Below are positions 18,323 to 25,908 of a DNA stretch of 61,451 bases, piece by piece. A program made the position numbers and the translations under genes. The stretch's first letter is position 1. The number at the start of each line of letters is the position of its first letter. This stretch comes from an uncultured Prevotellaceae bacterium. GTDB lineage: Bacteria; Bacteroidota; Bacteroidia; Bacteroidales; Bacteroidaceae. The notes beneath the pieces were generated by a model. It searched no databases and was not told where the DNA came from. It saw only the letters and a list, made by a program, of their open reading frames with translations. Location of the stretch: contig CALCEL010000068.1 of the NCBI GenBank assembly GCA_937900485.1, positions 1-61,451 on the forward strand, written 5' to 3'.

Positions 18323-18877
18323 ATGATATTCTGTACAACAGGGACACAAGTAGCGTTCGACCGCCTGATAAAAATAGTAGATGAGATAGCCGCTGACCTT
18401 GATGAAGAAGTGGTGGCGCAAGCCAACAGAGGTAAGTATGTGCCGAAGAACATTCGTTATGTGCGATTCTTGCCTCCTAAAGAGTTTAACGAGTTATTCT
18501 CTAAGGCTCGTCTGATTATAGCACACGCCGGAATGGGCACTATCTTGTCTGCCATGCTTCAGGACAAGCCTATAATAATATTCCCTCGTTTGGCGGCTCT
18601 GAAGGAGCACCGTAACGATCACCAGCTTGCCACGGCGATGAAGATGAAAGAGCTGAAATACGTGTATGTTGCCAACAATGAGGCTGAGCTGCGTGAGTTA
18701 TTGATGAGTGATGAGCTGAAGCCGCTGCATCATATCGAGAAATACGCCAACCAGTCATTCGTGGGTGAGATATGTAAGATTATCGAGCCAACTCATTCGG
18801 AGAAGAAGTCATTGCTTAAGATACCTTCTAAGCTACATCTTCCTCTCATACATTTGAGGAAGAAGAAAAAGACGTAG
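18323..18877 (+). CDS. Alg13/EpsF-like catalytic subunit of a split glycosyltransferase
   Basis: 184 residues, the C-terminal GT28 domain only. MIFCTTGTQVAFDRLIKIVD opens the fold, and IIAHAGMGTILSAMLQDKP and IIFPRLAALKEHRNDHQ form the UDP-sugar site known from MurG and Alg13. It pairs with the Alg14-like gene immediately upstream. It is the last gene of the polysaccharide run; no obvious terminator follows, but a 40-bp repeat copy starts 36 bases later. Confidence 0.88.
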   Translation: MIFCTTGTQVAFDRLIKIVDEIAADLDEEVVAQANRGKYVPKNIRYVRFLPPKEFNELFSKARLIIAHAGMGTILSAMLQDKPIIIFPRLAALKEHRNDHQLATAMKMKELKYVYVANNEAELRELLMSDELKPLHHIEKYANQSFVGEICKIIEPTHSEKKSLLKIPSKLHLPLIHLRKKKKT

Positions 18878-18912
18878 TCAGGGTGAGAGTGGCTGGCGGT
18901 CGCCGCTGTCAT

Positions 18913-18952
18913 ATAATCGCAAAAACAAACTGTGCAACAAAAAGAAAACGAA
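18913..18952 (+). repeat. Left copy of a perfect 40-bp inverted repeat
   Basis: These 40 bases are the exact reverse complement of 31334-31373. The match extends five bases outward with one mismatch. It lies just beyond the end of the polysaccharide locus and, with its partner, encloses a 12.4-kb block. A diverged third copy is at 19927-19966. Confidence 0.92.
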
Positions 18953-19376
18953 TTGTACAGGGATGAGAACAAATACTCCTTCCATTTGTTGACGGGAGGA
19001 CTCGTTTCTCCCTAAGTGCTATCACTCTTGTCATCCTTGTGACTTGAGAATTTCCAAACATCGTTAAAAAGTAGCCGAAGCATTGACGGGATGGCGTGAT
19101 GGCTGTGATGTTGTGTAGCTGTTATATTAAGATCTGTGTCTGTGATTGATGTTAGTGTGATTTGCTTCTCAACATCCGTGAATGCAATCGGGCGCACAGT
19201 GTGATGCTGTACGCCCGATTGCATTCAGTAACGGGAAAAACGTATTATTGAAGTTCGTTACTTGGAAAGCGCCTTGTTTACTGACGAATAGGTAAAGACC
19301 TATTATTTGTACCAGCTACTGGGTAAACCTCTTGGTATAGGCAACGTAAACACCTACCGGGATAGTTCTGTGGAAA
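18953..19376. other. Gene-free region with a long hairpin
   Basis: No convincing gene. A 15-bp perfect inverted repeat (19180-19194 with 19212-19226) has an inner 4-bp stem as well, giving a stable hairpin with no T-run on either side. Between 19265 and 19360 short AGGTAAA/ACCT-like words recur. Short frames here have no coding character. Confidence 0.55.
19180..19226. repeat. 15-bp perfect inverted repeat (hairpin)
   Basis: Arms 19180-19194 and 19212-19226 are perfect reverse complements around a 17-base spacer that can itself pair. No T-run follows, so it is not a standard terminator; it may be a protein or recombinase site or an mRNA 3' structure for the minus-strand gene. Confidence 0.7.
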
Positions 19377-19568
19377 TCATATCATCCCGTCTTGCTTCGC
19401 TTTCAAGCGGATAGCCTCGCAGATAAACTCAGATCGCCTTTCAACCTTATCCAGGATGTCGGCAACGTCCTGAGGAATGCGCAAAGCAATGCTTTTTACA
19501 TTGCCAACCGTAGCTTTTCTTCCAGCACCTTCTCTTTTCCCTCCTCTTTTTTTTGTTGTTTCGTCCAT
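19377..19568 (-). CDS. Small ribbon-helix-helix-like protein (63 aa)
   Basis: 63 residues. It starts with a basic KKRGGKREGAGRK tract common in small DNA-binding proteins of Bacteroidetes mobile elements, then a strand-helix-helix segment (NVKSIALRIPQDVADILDKV, then RRSEFICEAIRLKAKQ) that fits the CopG/Arc ribbon-helix-helix fold. It is therefore probably a small transcriptional repressor or antitoxin-type protein; no toxin gene is next to it. A promoter at 19792-19822 on the same strand would give a leader of about 215 bases rich in inverted repeats, so autoregulation is plausible. Confidence 0.7.
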   Translation of the reverse strand: MDETTKKRGGKREGAGRKATVGNVKSIALRIPQDVADILDKVERRSEFICEAIRLKAKQDGMI

Positions 19569-19582
19569 AATATGTATATTTG
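19552..19582 (+). promoter_or_regulatory. Plus-strand promoter reading into a structured gene-free region
   Basis: TTTG at 19552-19555, 19 bases, then TATATTTG at 19575-19582: an exact Bacteroidetes promoter. It overlaps the first codons of the minus-strand small gene and points away from it, with no coding sequence downstream before 19850. Confidence 0.55.
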
Positions 19583-19791
19583 CATCGTAATCAAAAACCG
19601 AAAAGGGGAGGAGGTTTGACCCTCATTATACTCCCCGAGGTTTCTTTAGAATTTGATAGTCGTCTTTATTGTGACTTTTCTAATTTTAACCTCAAATGAA
19701 ATTGCGACTTTCATTTTTTCGGTTTTAATAGGTTTTACCCCACTTTATAGGCGGAGGATTTAACCTTGTAATCGTCTCTCTGATTACAATA

Positions 19792-19822
19792 CAAAGGTAC
19801 GAAAATTTATTGAATACGCAAA
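19792..19822 (-). promoter_or_regulatory. Promoter of the small ribbon-helix-helix gene
   Basis: On the minus strand TTTG (19819-19822) is followed after 19 bases by TACCTTTG (19792-19799). The -7 element lies inside one arm of the 20-bp inverted repeat, so binding there by the small protein could block transcription. Confidence 0.5.
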
Positions 19823-19856
19823 ACATATTCCAATAAATTTTCGTACCTTTTTTTAT
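19793..19856 (+). terminator. 20-bp inverted repeat with T-run; terminator or operator
   Basis: Arms 19793-19812 and 19831-19850 are perfect complements with an 18-base loop; the right arm leads into a T-rich run (19848-19854). In plus orientation it reads as a strong terminator; as DNA it also covers the minus-strand promoter and may be an operator. Confidence 0.6.
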
Positions 19857-20240
19857 TTGATTTCTTCCTATAAAAAGCCCTCAAACATACATTGCATTCC
19901 CCCCAGCAATCCTTATTTCAGTACAATTTGTTTTCTTTTCTTTGCACAGTTTGTTTTCACGAAAATAATGCAATATTCAGCGGTTGGGATTTGGAGAGTG
20001 ATTGCTTTATATGTAATTTGGGGATGATCTTGATTTGTTTGTCGTTTGTTGTTTTATCTGAGTTTTGCTTTTGCAATGAACTTCGTGTGTATTTTCTTAG
20101 ATATATTAGAAGTAGGGGCAAACGAGCTTTATTGATGATAGTGGAAAATGATAAGTGAATGTCAGTTTGAATGAAATAGACGTGGTATTGTGTAAAAAAG
20201 TGCTTTTAAAGAGCAATTTGCTTACAAAAGATATGCGAAT
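19857..20240. other. Gene-free stretch upstream of the SusC operon
   Basis: AT-rich. It holds the diverged third copy of the 40-bp repeat at 19927-19966. An 88-codon frame at 19892-20158 starts inside this repeat and has no recognisable protein features. No promoter stands out. Confidence 0.5.
19927..19966 (-). repeat. Diverged third copy of the 40-bp repeat
   Basis: 33 of 40 positions match the 31334-31373 copy in the same orientation. The similarity to the left copy (18913-18952) extends eight more bases (AATTGTAC in the left copy), which points to an old dispersed family. Confidence 0.65.
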
Positions 20241-20278
20241 CATACCAAAAATGTGTTATGTGACATACCAAAAATGTG
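20241..20278 (+). repeat. Tandem 15-bp direct repeat upstream of susC
   Basis: CATACCAAAAATGTG occurs at 20241-20255 and again at 20264-20278, a 23-base period, close to two turns of DNA. It lies just upstream of the likely -33 region of susC, the normal place for an activator to bind. Confidence 0.75.
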
Positions 20279-20280
20279 CT

Positions 20281-20313
20281 ATTGTTATGAATTGAAAAAT
20301 ATTTGCATCTTTG
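20281..20313 (+). promoter_or_regulatory. Candidate susC promoter
   Basis: ATTG (20281-20284), 21 bases, then CATCTTTG (20306-20313), one base off the TAnnTTTG consensus. The susC start is 25 bases further on. A weak element next to a direct repeat suggests activator-dependent expression. Confidence 0.4.
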
Positions 20314-20337
20314 CAAGTTATAAAGAAAGACAAACAA

Positions 20338-23300
20338 ATGTTAATAACACAAACAAAAATTAAAACACTTATGCTATTTGCCATTGTGTGGCAAGTAGCA
20401 TGTTCATGTTTATATGCACAAGACGATAAGCCTTCGTCGGTTCCTATGCGACAAGTTGCGCTTGAGCGTCAGCAGTCTGTGGTACGTGATGGTATGATTG
20501 TGTTGCAAGGTATGGTGAAGGATTCTGAAGGAGGTCCATTGCCGGGTGCACATATTAAGGTTAGGGAGTCTAAGGCAGGAGCCATGGCTGATGACAATGG
20601 TGTGTTCATACTGTCTGTCCCAAAAGGAAAGAATGTTACTATCGACGTATCATTCGTGGGAATGAAAACGCATACAAAGACGTATGATGGTAAGCGCAAC
20701 CACACAAACATTACCATTGTGCTGCAAGACAACACGCAGTTAGATGATGTTGTGGTGACAGGTCTTTTTGACTACAAGTCATCAACATTCACAGGCTCGG
20801 CTTCGAGTTTTACTCAAGAAGACCTAAAACTTGTTAATGGTATGAATGTCTTGAAGGCTGTGCAGGCGTTGGATCCGGCTTTTGTTACGGAAATGAATGA
20901 CATCAATGGCTCTGATCCTAATCGCATGGCAGATATTACCATCAGAGGTAAGGCTTCATTCGGAGGCTTGCAGGGTGACTATAGTGGAAATCCAAATGCT
21001 CCGCTCTTCATTCTTGATGGTTTTGAAGTGAGTCAACAGCAAATCTTCGACTTGGACATCAACCGTATCAAGTCTGTTACAATCCTCAAAGATGGAACTG
21101 CAAAGGCCATATATGGGTCGAAAGCAAGTAATGGTGTCATCGTTGTTGAAACTGTATTGCCACAGGCTGGTAGACTGCGAATTAGTTATACGGGTGACTT
21201 GAACATTGAAGTGCCAGACCTTACGTCTTACAATATGTGTAATGCTGCCGAGAAATTACAGGTGGAGCAAGCTGCGGGACGCTACACATCTTCGTTGCCT
21301 TACTATCAGGCATTGCTTGATGAACAATACAATGCGATAGCTGCCGACATCGCAAGTGGTGTGAATACATATTGGCTTTCTCAGCCATTGCGTACTGGTA
21401 TAGGACAGAAGCACACTGCAAACTTTGAAGGCGGCACGGATGAAATGCGCTATTACGCAAGTTTGATGTATAACAACGTGGCTGGTGTTATGAAGTCGTC
21501 GGGGCGACGCACCATTTCGGGCAATATCAACTTGTCATATAGATATAAGCAATGGTCATTTCGCAACTCCCTCACTGTTACAGGCAACAAGGCTGACGAT
21601 AGTCCTTACGGCACATTCTCTGACTATGTGGCTATGAATCCATATTTTAAGCCTATGGATGAAAATGGTAACGTCCAGAAAGTTTTGGGCTATTATACAT
21701 CGCCTGGTGCAAATGGAAGTACACTTACATACTATAATCCTTTATATAATGCAACGATAGGCACAAAGAATTTCTCAAAATATACGGAGATAAGCGAGAA
21801 TGTATATGTGGAGTATCGTCCTGCCGATGATTGGCGCTTTACGGCACGTGTGGGATATACGCATCAGAATAACCGACGCGAGGACTTCTATCCTGGTGAC
21901 CATATGCGTTTCAACGATTGGACAGGCGATCGTTATTTCAAGCGTGGAAGCTATACCATCACAAATGGTGAGAGCAACAGCATAGCACTGGATGTAACTG
22001 GTCACTATTCTCACCAGTGGGACAAGCATTTGCTTCTGTCTAACTTAGCTTATACTTTGCAATCTTCTAATTCTTTGTCTGATGGTATGACGGCATGGGG
22101 ATTCCTCAATTCTCACGTTGACTATATTACCTTTGCTCGTCAGTATGCTGACGGAGGTGTGCCTTCAGGTAGTGAGAGTACGACGCGTTCGCTGGGACTT
22201 ACTGGAGCACTCAACTATTCGTATGATGAACGTTACCTCTTCGATGTAAGTCTTCGTTTTAACGGATCTTCTGTATTCGGCAGCAACAACCGTTGGGGAA
22301 CCTTCTGGAGTGTGGGTACGGCTTGGAACCTTCACAAGGAGCATTTCATGGAAGTGGCACGTTGGCTTACTCTTTGTAAGTTGCGTGTTACTTACGGTTT
22401 AACGGGTAATCAGAGCTTCTCACCGTATCAGGCCAAGACTACATATAAATTCTATGACTCCATTGTGTATGACAACATTTCTGGTGCATACCTCATGGGA
22501 ATGCCAAATCCAAACTTGAAATGGCAGCAGACTGGTGACTTCACTGTTGGTGTGGACTTGGGAATAGGCAGAAGATTTAATATGCGTTTCGATTATTATA
22601 ATAGTAAGACGCATGATGCCCTTACGTCGATGTCCATTCCTTCGTCCACAGGATTCACCAGTTATATGGAAAATCTTGGCAATGTGGTGAACCGAGGCAT
22701 AGAGGCTACGGCCAATTGGAGAGTGTATCAGAAAGGACAATCGTACATGAGCATTACTGGTAGTGTGGCACATAATGTGAACAAAGTAGCAGAAATTAAT
22801 GAGGCCTTGAGCACATTCAATCGTGAACAGGATTCACAGCTGTCCACTTTACCGATAATCCGATACGAAGAAGGACAGTCTATGACAGCTATATGGGCAG
22901 TACGTTCGTTAGGTATCGACCCAGCTACAGGACGTGAGATGTTCCTGAAGAAAGACGGTACGGTGACTTACGACTATACTACCGAGGACTATATTATAGC
23001 CGGTGATTCTAATCCTAAGTTTCATGGTACTTTCGGATTTAATGGTGAATATCGTGGTATTGGTCTCAGTCTTCTGTTTAGCTATCAGGTGGGTGGTGAC
23101 TATTACAATCAGACACTCGTTGACAGAGTTGAAAACGTGAATATTGCAAATAATGTGGATCGCAGAGTGTTCAGCGACACTTGGAATGACGTTGGTGATT
23201 TGGCACTCTATAAGCATATATCGAGTACACCAACGACTACGTATGCTTCAACACGTTTCATACAGCGCAACAATATGCTTGAACTCACTACCATATCAGC

Positions 23301-23469
23301 CTACTATGATTTTAAGTACATGGCATGGTTACAGCAAGCAAAACTTGAGCGCCTAAGACTTACCTTCTATGTTAACGATGTATTCCACCTATCCACCGTG
23401 CGTGCAGAACGTGGTGTGAGTTATCCATATGCTCATACTTTCGCATTCTCGCTTGCGGCAACGTTCTGA
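20338..23469 (+). CDS. SusC/RagA-family TonB-dependent outer-membrane transporter
   Basis: 1043 residues from the ATG at 20338, which begins the signal peptide (LFAIVWQVACSCLYAQ). Then a carboxypeptidase-like barrel-entry domain (VLQGMVKDSEGGPLPGAHIK, about 50-130), the plug (TGLFDYKSSTFTGSA, PLFILDGFEV, VTILKDGTAKAIYGSKASNG, about 140-270) and a 22-strand beta barrel ending in FAFSLAATF. With its SusD partner it imports a large ligand using TonB energy. The plug sequence PLFILDGFEVS rather than the more common PLyvvDG places it in a subgroup with DUF4843 and PKD-like neighbours. Ligand unknown. Confidence 0.92.
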   Translation: MLITQTKIKTLMLFAIVWQVACSCLYAQDDKPSSVPMRQVALERQQSVVRDGMIVLQGMVKDSEGGPLPGAHIKVRESKAGAMADDNGVFILSVPKGKNVTIDVSFVGMKTHTKTYDGKRNHTNITIVLQDNTQLDDVVVTGLFDYKSSTFTGSASSFTQEDLKLVNGMNVLKAVQALDPAFVTEMNDINGSDPNRMADITIRGKASFGGLQGDYSGNPNAPLFILDGFEVSQQQIFDLDINRIKSVTILKDGTAKAIYGSKASNGVIVVETVLPQAGRLRISYTGDLNIEVPDLTSYNMCNAAEKLQVEQAAGRYTSSLPYYQALLDEQYNAIAADIASGVNTYWLSQPLRTGIGQKHTANFEGGTDEMRYYASLMYNNVAGVMKSSGRRTISGNINLSYRYKQWSFRNSLTVTGNKADDSPYGTFSDYVAMNPYFKPMDENGNVQKVLGYYTSPGANGSTLTYYNPLYNATIGTKNFSKYTEISENVYVEYRPADDWRFTARVGYTHQNNRREDFYPGDHMRFNDWTGDRYFKRGSYTITNGESNSIALDVTGHYSHQWDKHLLLSNLAYTLQSSNSLSDGMTAWGFLNSHVDYITFARQYADGGVPSGSESTTRSLGLTGALNYSYDERYLFDVSLRFNGSSVFGSNNRWGTFWSVGTAWNLHKEHFMEVARWLTLCKLRVTYGLTGNQSFSPYQAKTTYKFYDSIVYDNISGAYLMGMPNPNLKWQQTGDFTVGVDLGIGRRFNMRFDYYNSKTHDALTSMSIPSSTGFTSYMENLGNVVNRGIEATANWRVYQKGQSYMSITGSVAHNVNKVAEINEALSTFNREQDSQLSTLPIIRYEEGQSMTAIWAVRSLGIDPATGREMFLKKDGTVTYDYTTEDYIIAGDSNPKFHGTFGFNGEYRGIGLSLLFSYQVGGDYYNQTLVDRVENVNIANNVDRRVFSDTWNDVGDLALYKHISSTPTTTYASTRFIQRNNMLELTTISAYYDFKYMAWLQQAKLERLRLTFYVNDVFHLSTVRAERGVSYPYAHTFAFSLAATF

Positions 23470-23551
23470 TTTTGCAGTACAAAGATAAGAGTTAGGTATT
23501 TAGATTGAATTAAGAAAGTGATTTCTTAACTTCTGAACAAAAAAGAATTAA

Positions 23552-25012
23552 ATGGAAACAAAACAATATAAAAGTAATAAGCATATCTGTAGGTTTGCTT
23601 TTGCCTTGTTGTTTGGAGTGAGTCTTGTGCTTGCTTCCTGTAATGAATGGCTTGATGTACAGCCGCGTTCACAAGTGGAGGACACGGAATTGTTCTCGTC
23701 AGAACGTGGATTCAAGGAGGCGCTTTCAGGTGTGTATTCATCCATGGTGTCATCCAATACATATACTAAGGAACTAACTTATGGATTCATCGGAGTGCTT
23801 GGTCAGGAATGGGATTACTACTATTCGTCACAGTACAATGATGCTGCAACATATAATTATGAAGCAGCTTATCCTACAGGATTCATACGTGGTATATGGA
23901 CGACAAATTATTCTGGCATTTCCAATGCTAATAATCTCCTTGCTAATATTGATGCTAATGCAGGTTTGTTTGCCAAGGATAATTATGAGGTAATAAAGGG
24001 TGAGGCTTTGGCTCTCCGAGCATTCCTGCATTTTGACCTATTGAGATGTTTTGGGGTGAGCTATGCAGTCAATCCTCAGCAACCATCTATTCCATATAGT
24101 ACAGCTTTATCCTACCGTGTAACTCCACAGCTTTGTGTGAGTGATGCTACAGAGGCTGTACTCCAGGATGTGATTGGTGCGGAAACACTTTTGAAGGAGC
24201 ATGATCCAATAGTTACTGGACGCATGATAACAGAGACTGTGGATAATGGCTACTTATCCAATCGTCAGCTTCATCTAAATTATTATGCTGTGAAGGGACT
24301 TGAGGCGCGTGTGAGAATGTGGAAAGGTGATTATGAAGGAGCCGTAAGTGCAGCAAGCGAAGTAATGCTGGCTGATGCTTTTCACTGGGCAACTGTTAAC
24401 AACTTGCAGAATGGGTATGATCGTTGTCTTGCAGATGAACATCTCTTTGCTCTCAATAATCTAACACTTACAAGCGATGTGGCTGATACTTATTTCTCAG
24501 ACAATTCGACTAATAGTTTTGCCGTGACTCGCGAACGTCTGCTTGACTACTTTGGTAATGCCACGCAGGATTATCGTTATACTTTTCTTTTTAAGTCTGG
24601 TTCTTCCACTCATGCAAATAATCGATACATTACCAAGTACGATGAGCCAAGTAATGCAGCAGAGTTCTATTCTAACAAGATGCCGCTCATTCGTATTGCT
24701 GAGATGTATCTTATTAAAAGTGAGGCTCTCTATCGTATGGGCAATACAGATGAGGCTCTGTCAACTCTTAATCAGCTTCGTAATGCACGCAACTTGTCGG
24801 TTCTTAGCGAACTGCCTACAGATTTCTATACAGAATTGATTCACGAATACAGACGTGAGCTACTTGGTGAAGGGCAATTGTTCTTTCTTTATAAGCGACT
24901 GAACTGTGAGAATATCTTGTATTCCGATGCTAATGCTGTGGCTGATAAGGTATATACGTTCCCATTGCCAATATCAGAGACGGAATCTGCTTATAGAGAG
25001 GCGAATAAGTAA
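23552..25012 (+). CDS. SusD/RagB-family nutrient-binding outer-membrane lipoprotein
   Basis: 486 residues. The signal peptide ends in LVLASC (acylated Cys near residue 30), then NEWLDVQPRSQV, the usual SusD start, and a mainly alpha-helical TPR-like body (KGEALALRAFLHFDLLRCFG, the core SusD helix). The C-terminal half includes IRIAEMYLIKSEALYRMGN and LIHEYRRELLGEGQLFFLYKR, both conserved in the family. It forms the lid over the SusC barrel and binds ligand at the cell surface. It starts 82 bases after susC. Confidence 0.93.
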   Translation: METKQYKSNKHICRFAFALLFGVSLVLASCNEWLDVQPRSQVEDTELFSSERGFKEALSGVYSSMVSSNTYTKELTYGFIGVLGQEWDYYYSSQYNDAATYNYEAAYPTGFIRGIWTTNYSGISNANNLLANIDANAGLFAKDNYEVIKGEALALRAFLHFDLLRCFGVSYAVNPQQPSIPYSTALSYRVTPQLCVSDATEAVLQDVIGAETLLKEHDPIVTGRMITETVDNGYLSNRQLHLNYYAVKGLEARVRMWKGDYEGAVSAASEVMLADAFHWATVNNLQNGYDRCLADEHLFALNNLTLTSDVADTYFSDNSTNSFAVTRERLLDYFGNATQDYRYTFLFKSGSSTHANNRYITKYDEPSNAAEFYSNKMPLIRIAEMYLIKSEALYRMGNTDEALSTLNQLRNARNLSVLSELPTDFYTELIHEYRRELLGEGQLFFLYKRLNCENILYSDANAVADKVYTFPLPISETESAYREANK

Positions 25013-25117
25013 GAACACATAAGTTGGGATTGCTTGGAGCTCTGTTTTGAGTGACGGGCTTTGAATCGAAAACGTGGTGATTAATTCTCAACGTCATAAG
25101 TACACATTTTATACAGA

Positions 25118-25882
25118 ATGAAAAGAACTATATTATATCTTATAGCTGTATTGCTCGCATTTTCAAGTTGCGAGAAGGAGGAATTAGACGAATTTGACAC
25201 CAGTTATACTGCACTCAACATTTGGGTGGGTACTCAGGCTGGTGTTGTGCATGATAATGCTACTTATAACTATTCGTATGCTTACGAGGAAGGCAGTGTT
25301 ACGTTTTTTGCTCAAGTAAGCGGTATGGTGACGGATTATGACCGCATTTTCCGCCTTGAAGTCTTTGGCAAGGATTCTGCTGTTGTGGCACCGACGGTTC
25401 GTACAGAGGATTATGTCATACCTGCTGGTAGCGTGGGAGGTGTATATAAGGTGTATTTCAATACACAGAAACTGGAACGAAACGACTTGTTTGCCGATGT
25501 TGATGGCGAAGTACAGTTTCGTGTCGTGCCTAATGATATGTTCTCTATAGGTACAGAAAAGCATCTGCAGTTTACTGTAGTATTGAAAAACTACCTTGCA
25601 AAACCAGACAATTGGGATACAGCTAACTATCCTCGTGTAGCTCTGAGCAAGTACTTCGGTACGTACAGCCGAGTGAAGTATCAGTTTATGATAGAACATC
25701 TTGGTCTGATTGATTTCGAAATCAATTATAATGCACAGACGTCTTATGATGAGACCACAAATGTGGTGTCGGCAGCCTATGCCGTGTATCTGCAGCAATG
25801 TGTACAGCTTGCACTTAACGAGTATAACAACATGCACGACACGCCACTCACGGATGAGTTCGGAGTGCCAGTAACATTCTGA
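25118..25882 (+). CDS. DUF4843-type lipoprotein
   Basis: 254 residues with signal peptide and lipobox (LLAFSSC, Cys 18). The body resembles the DUF4843 family found after SusCD pairs: a strand pattern with SSYTALNIWVG-like and YAYEEGSVTFFAQVSG-like segments, consistent with tandem immunoglobulin-like folds. It is probably surface exposed and assists ligand capture. Position: 105 bases after susD and 26 before the PKD-like gene, in the same operon. The function of the family has not been settled as far as I know. Confidence 0.75.
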   Translation: MKRTILYLIAVLLAFSSCEKEELDEFDTSYTALNIWVGTQAGVVHDNATYNYSYAYEEGSVTFFAQVSGMVTDYDRIFRLEVFGKDSAVVAPTVRTEDYVIPAGSVGGVYKVYFNTQKLERNDLFADVDGEVQFRVVPNDMFSIGTEKHLQFTVVLKNYLAKPDNWDTANYPRVALSKYFGTYSRVKYQFMIEHLGLIDFEINYNAQTSYDETTNVVSAAYAVYLQQCVQLALNEYNNMHDTPLTDEFGVPVTF

Positions 25883-25908
25883 AGAAACAAACGATACAAG
25901 AATATAAT

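Larger units (their letters stand above)
19589..19856 (+). ncRNA. Candidate structured non-coding RNA
   Basis: A transcript from the 19552-19582 promoter would run about 265 bases to a 20-bp hairpin followed by a T-run (19793-19856). Inside are further complementary pairs: 19594-19604 with 19716-19726 (11 bp), 19766-19773 with 19782-19789 (8 bp), and GGGGAG/CTCCCC arms near 19605-19655. It would be antisense to the leader of the small DNA-binding protein gene. No known RNA family was recognised; the call rests on promoter, structure and terminator alone. Confidence 0.4.

Noticed and set aside
19892..20158. 88-codon ORF before susC
   Set aside because: Starts in the diverged 40-bp repeat, Cys/Phe-rich, and has no family or promoter support.
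18878..20337. tRNA or other known RNA gene in the long intergenic region
   Set aside because: No cloverleaf, T-loop GTTCGA-like or CCA-adjacent acceptor stem could be found on either strand.
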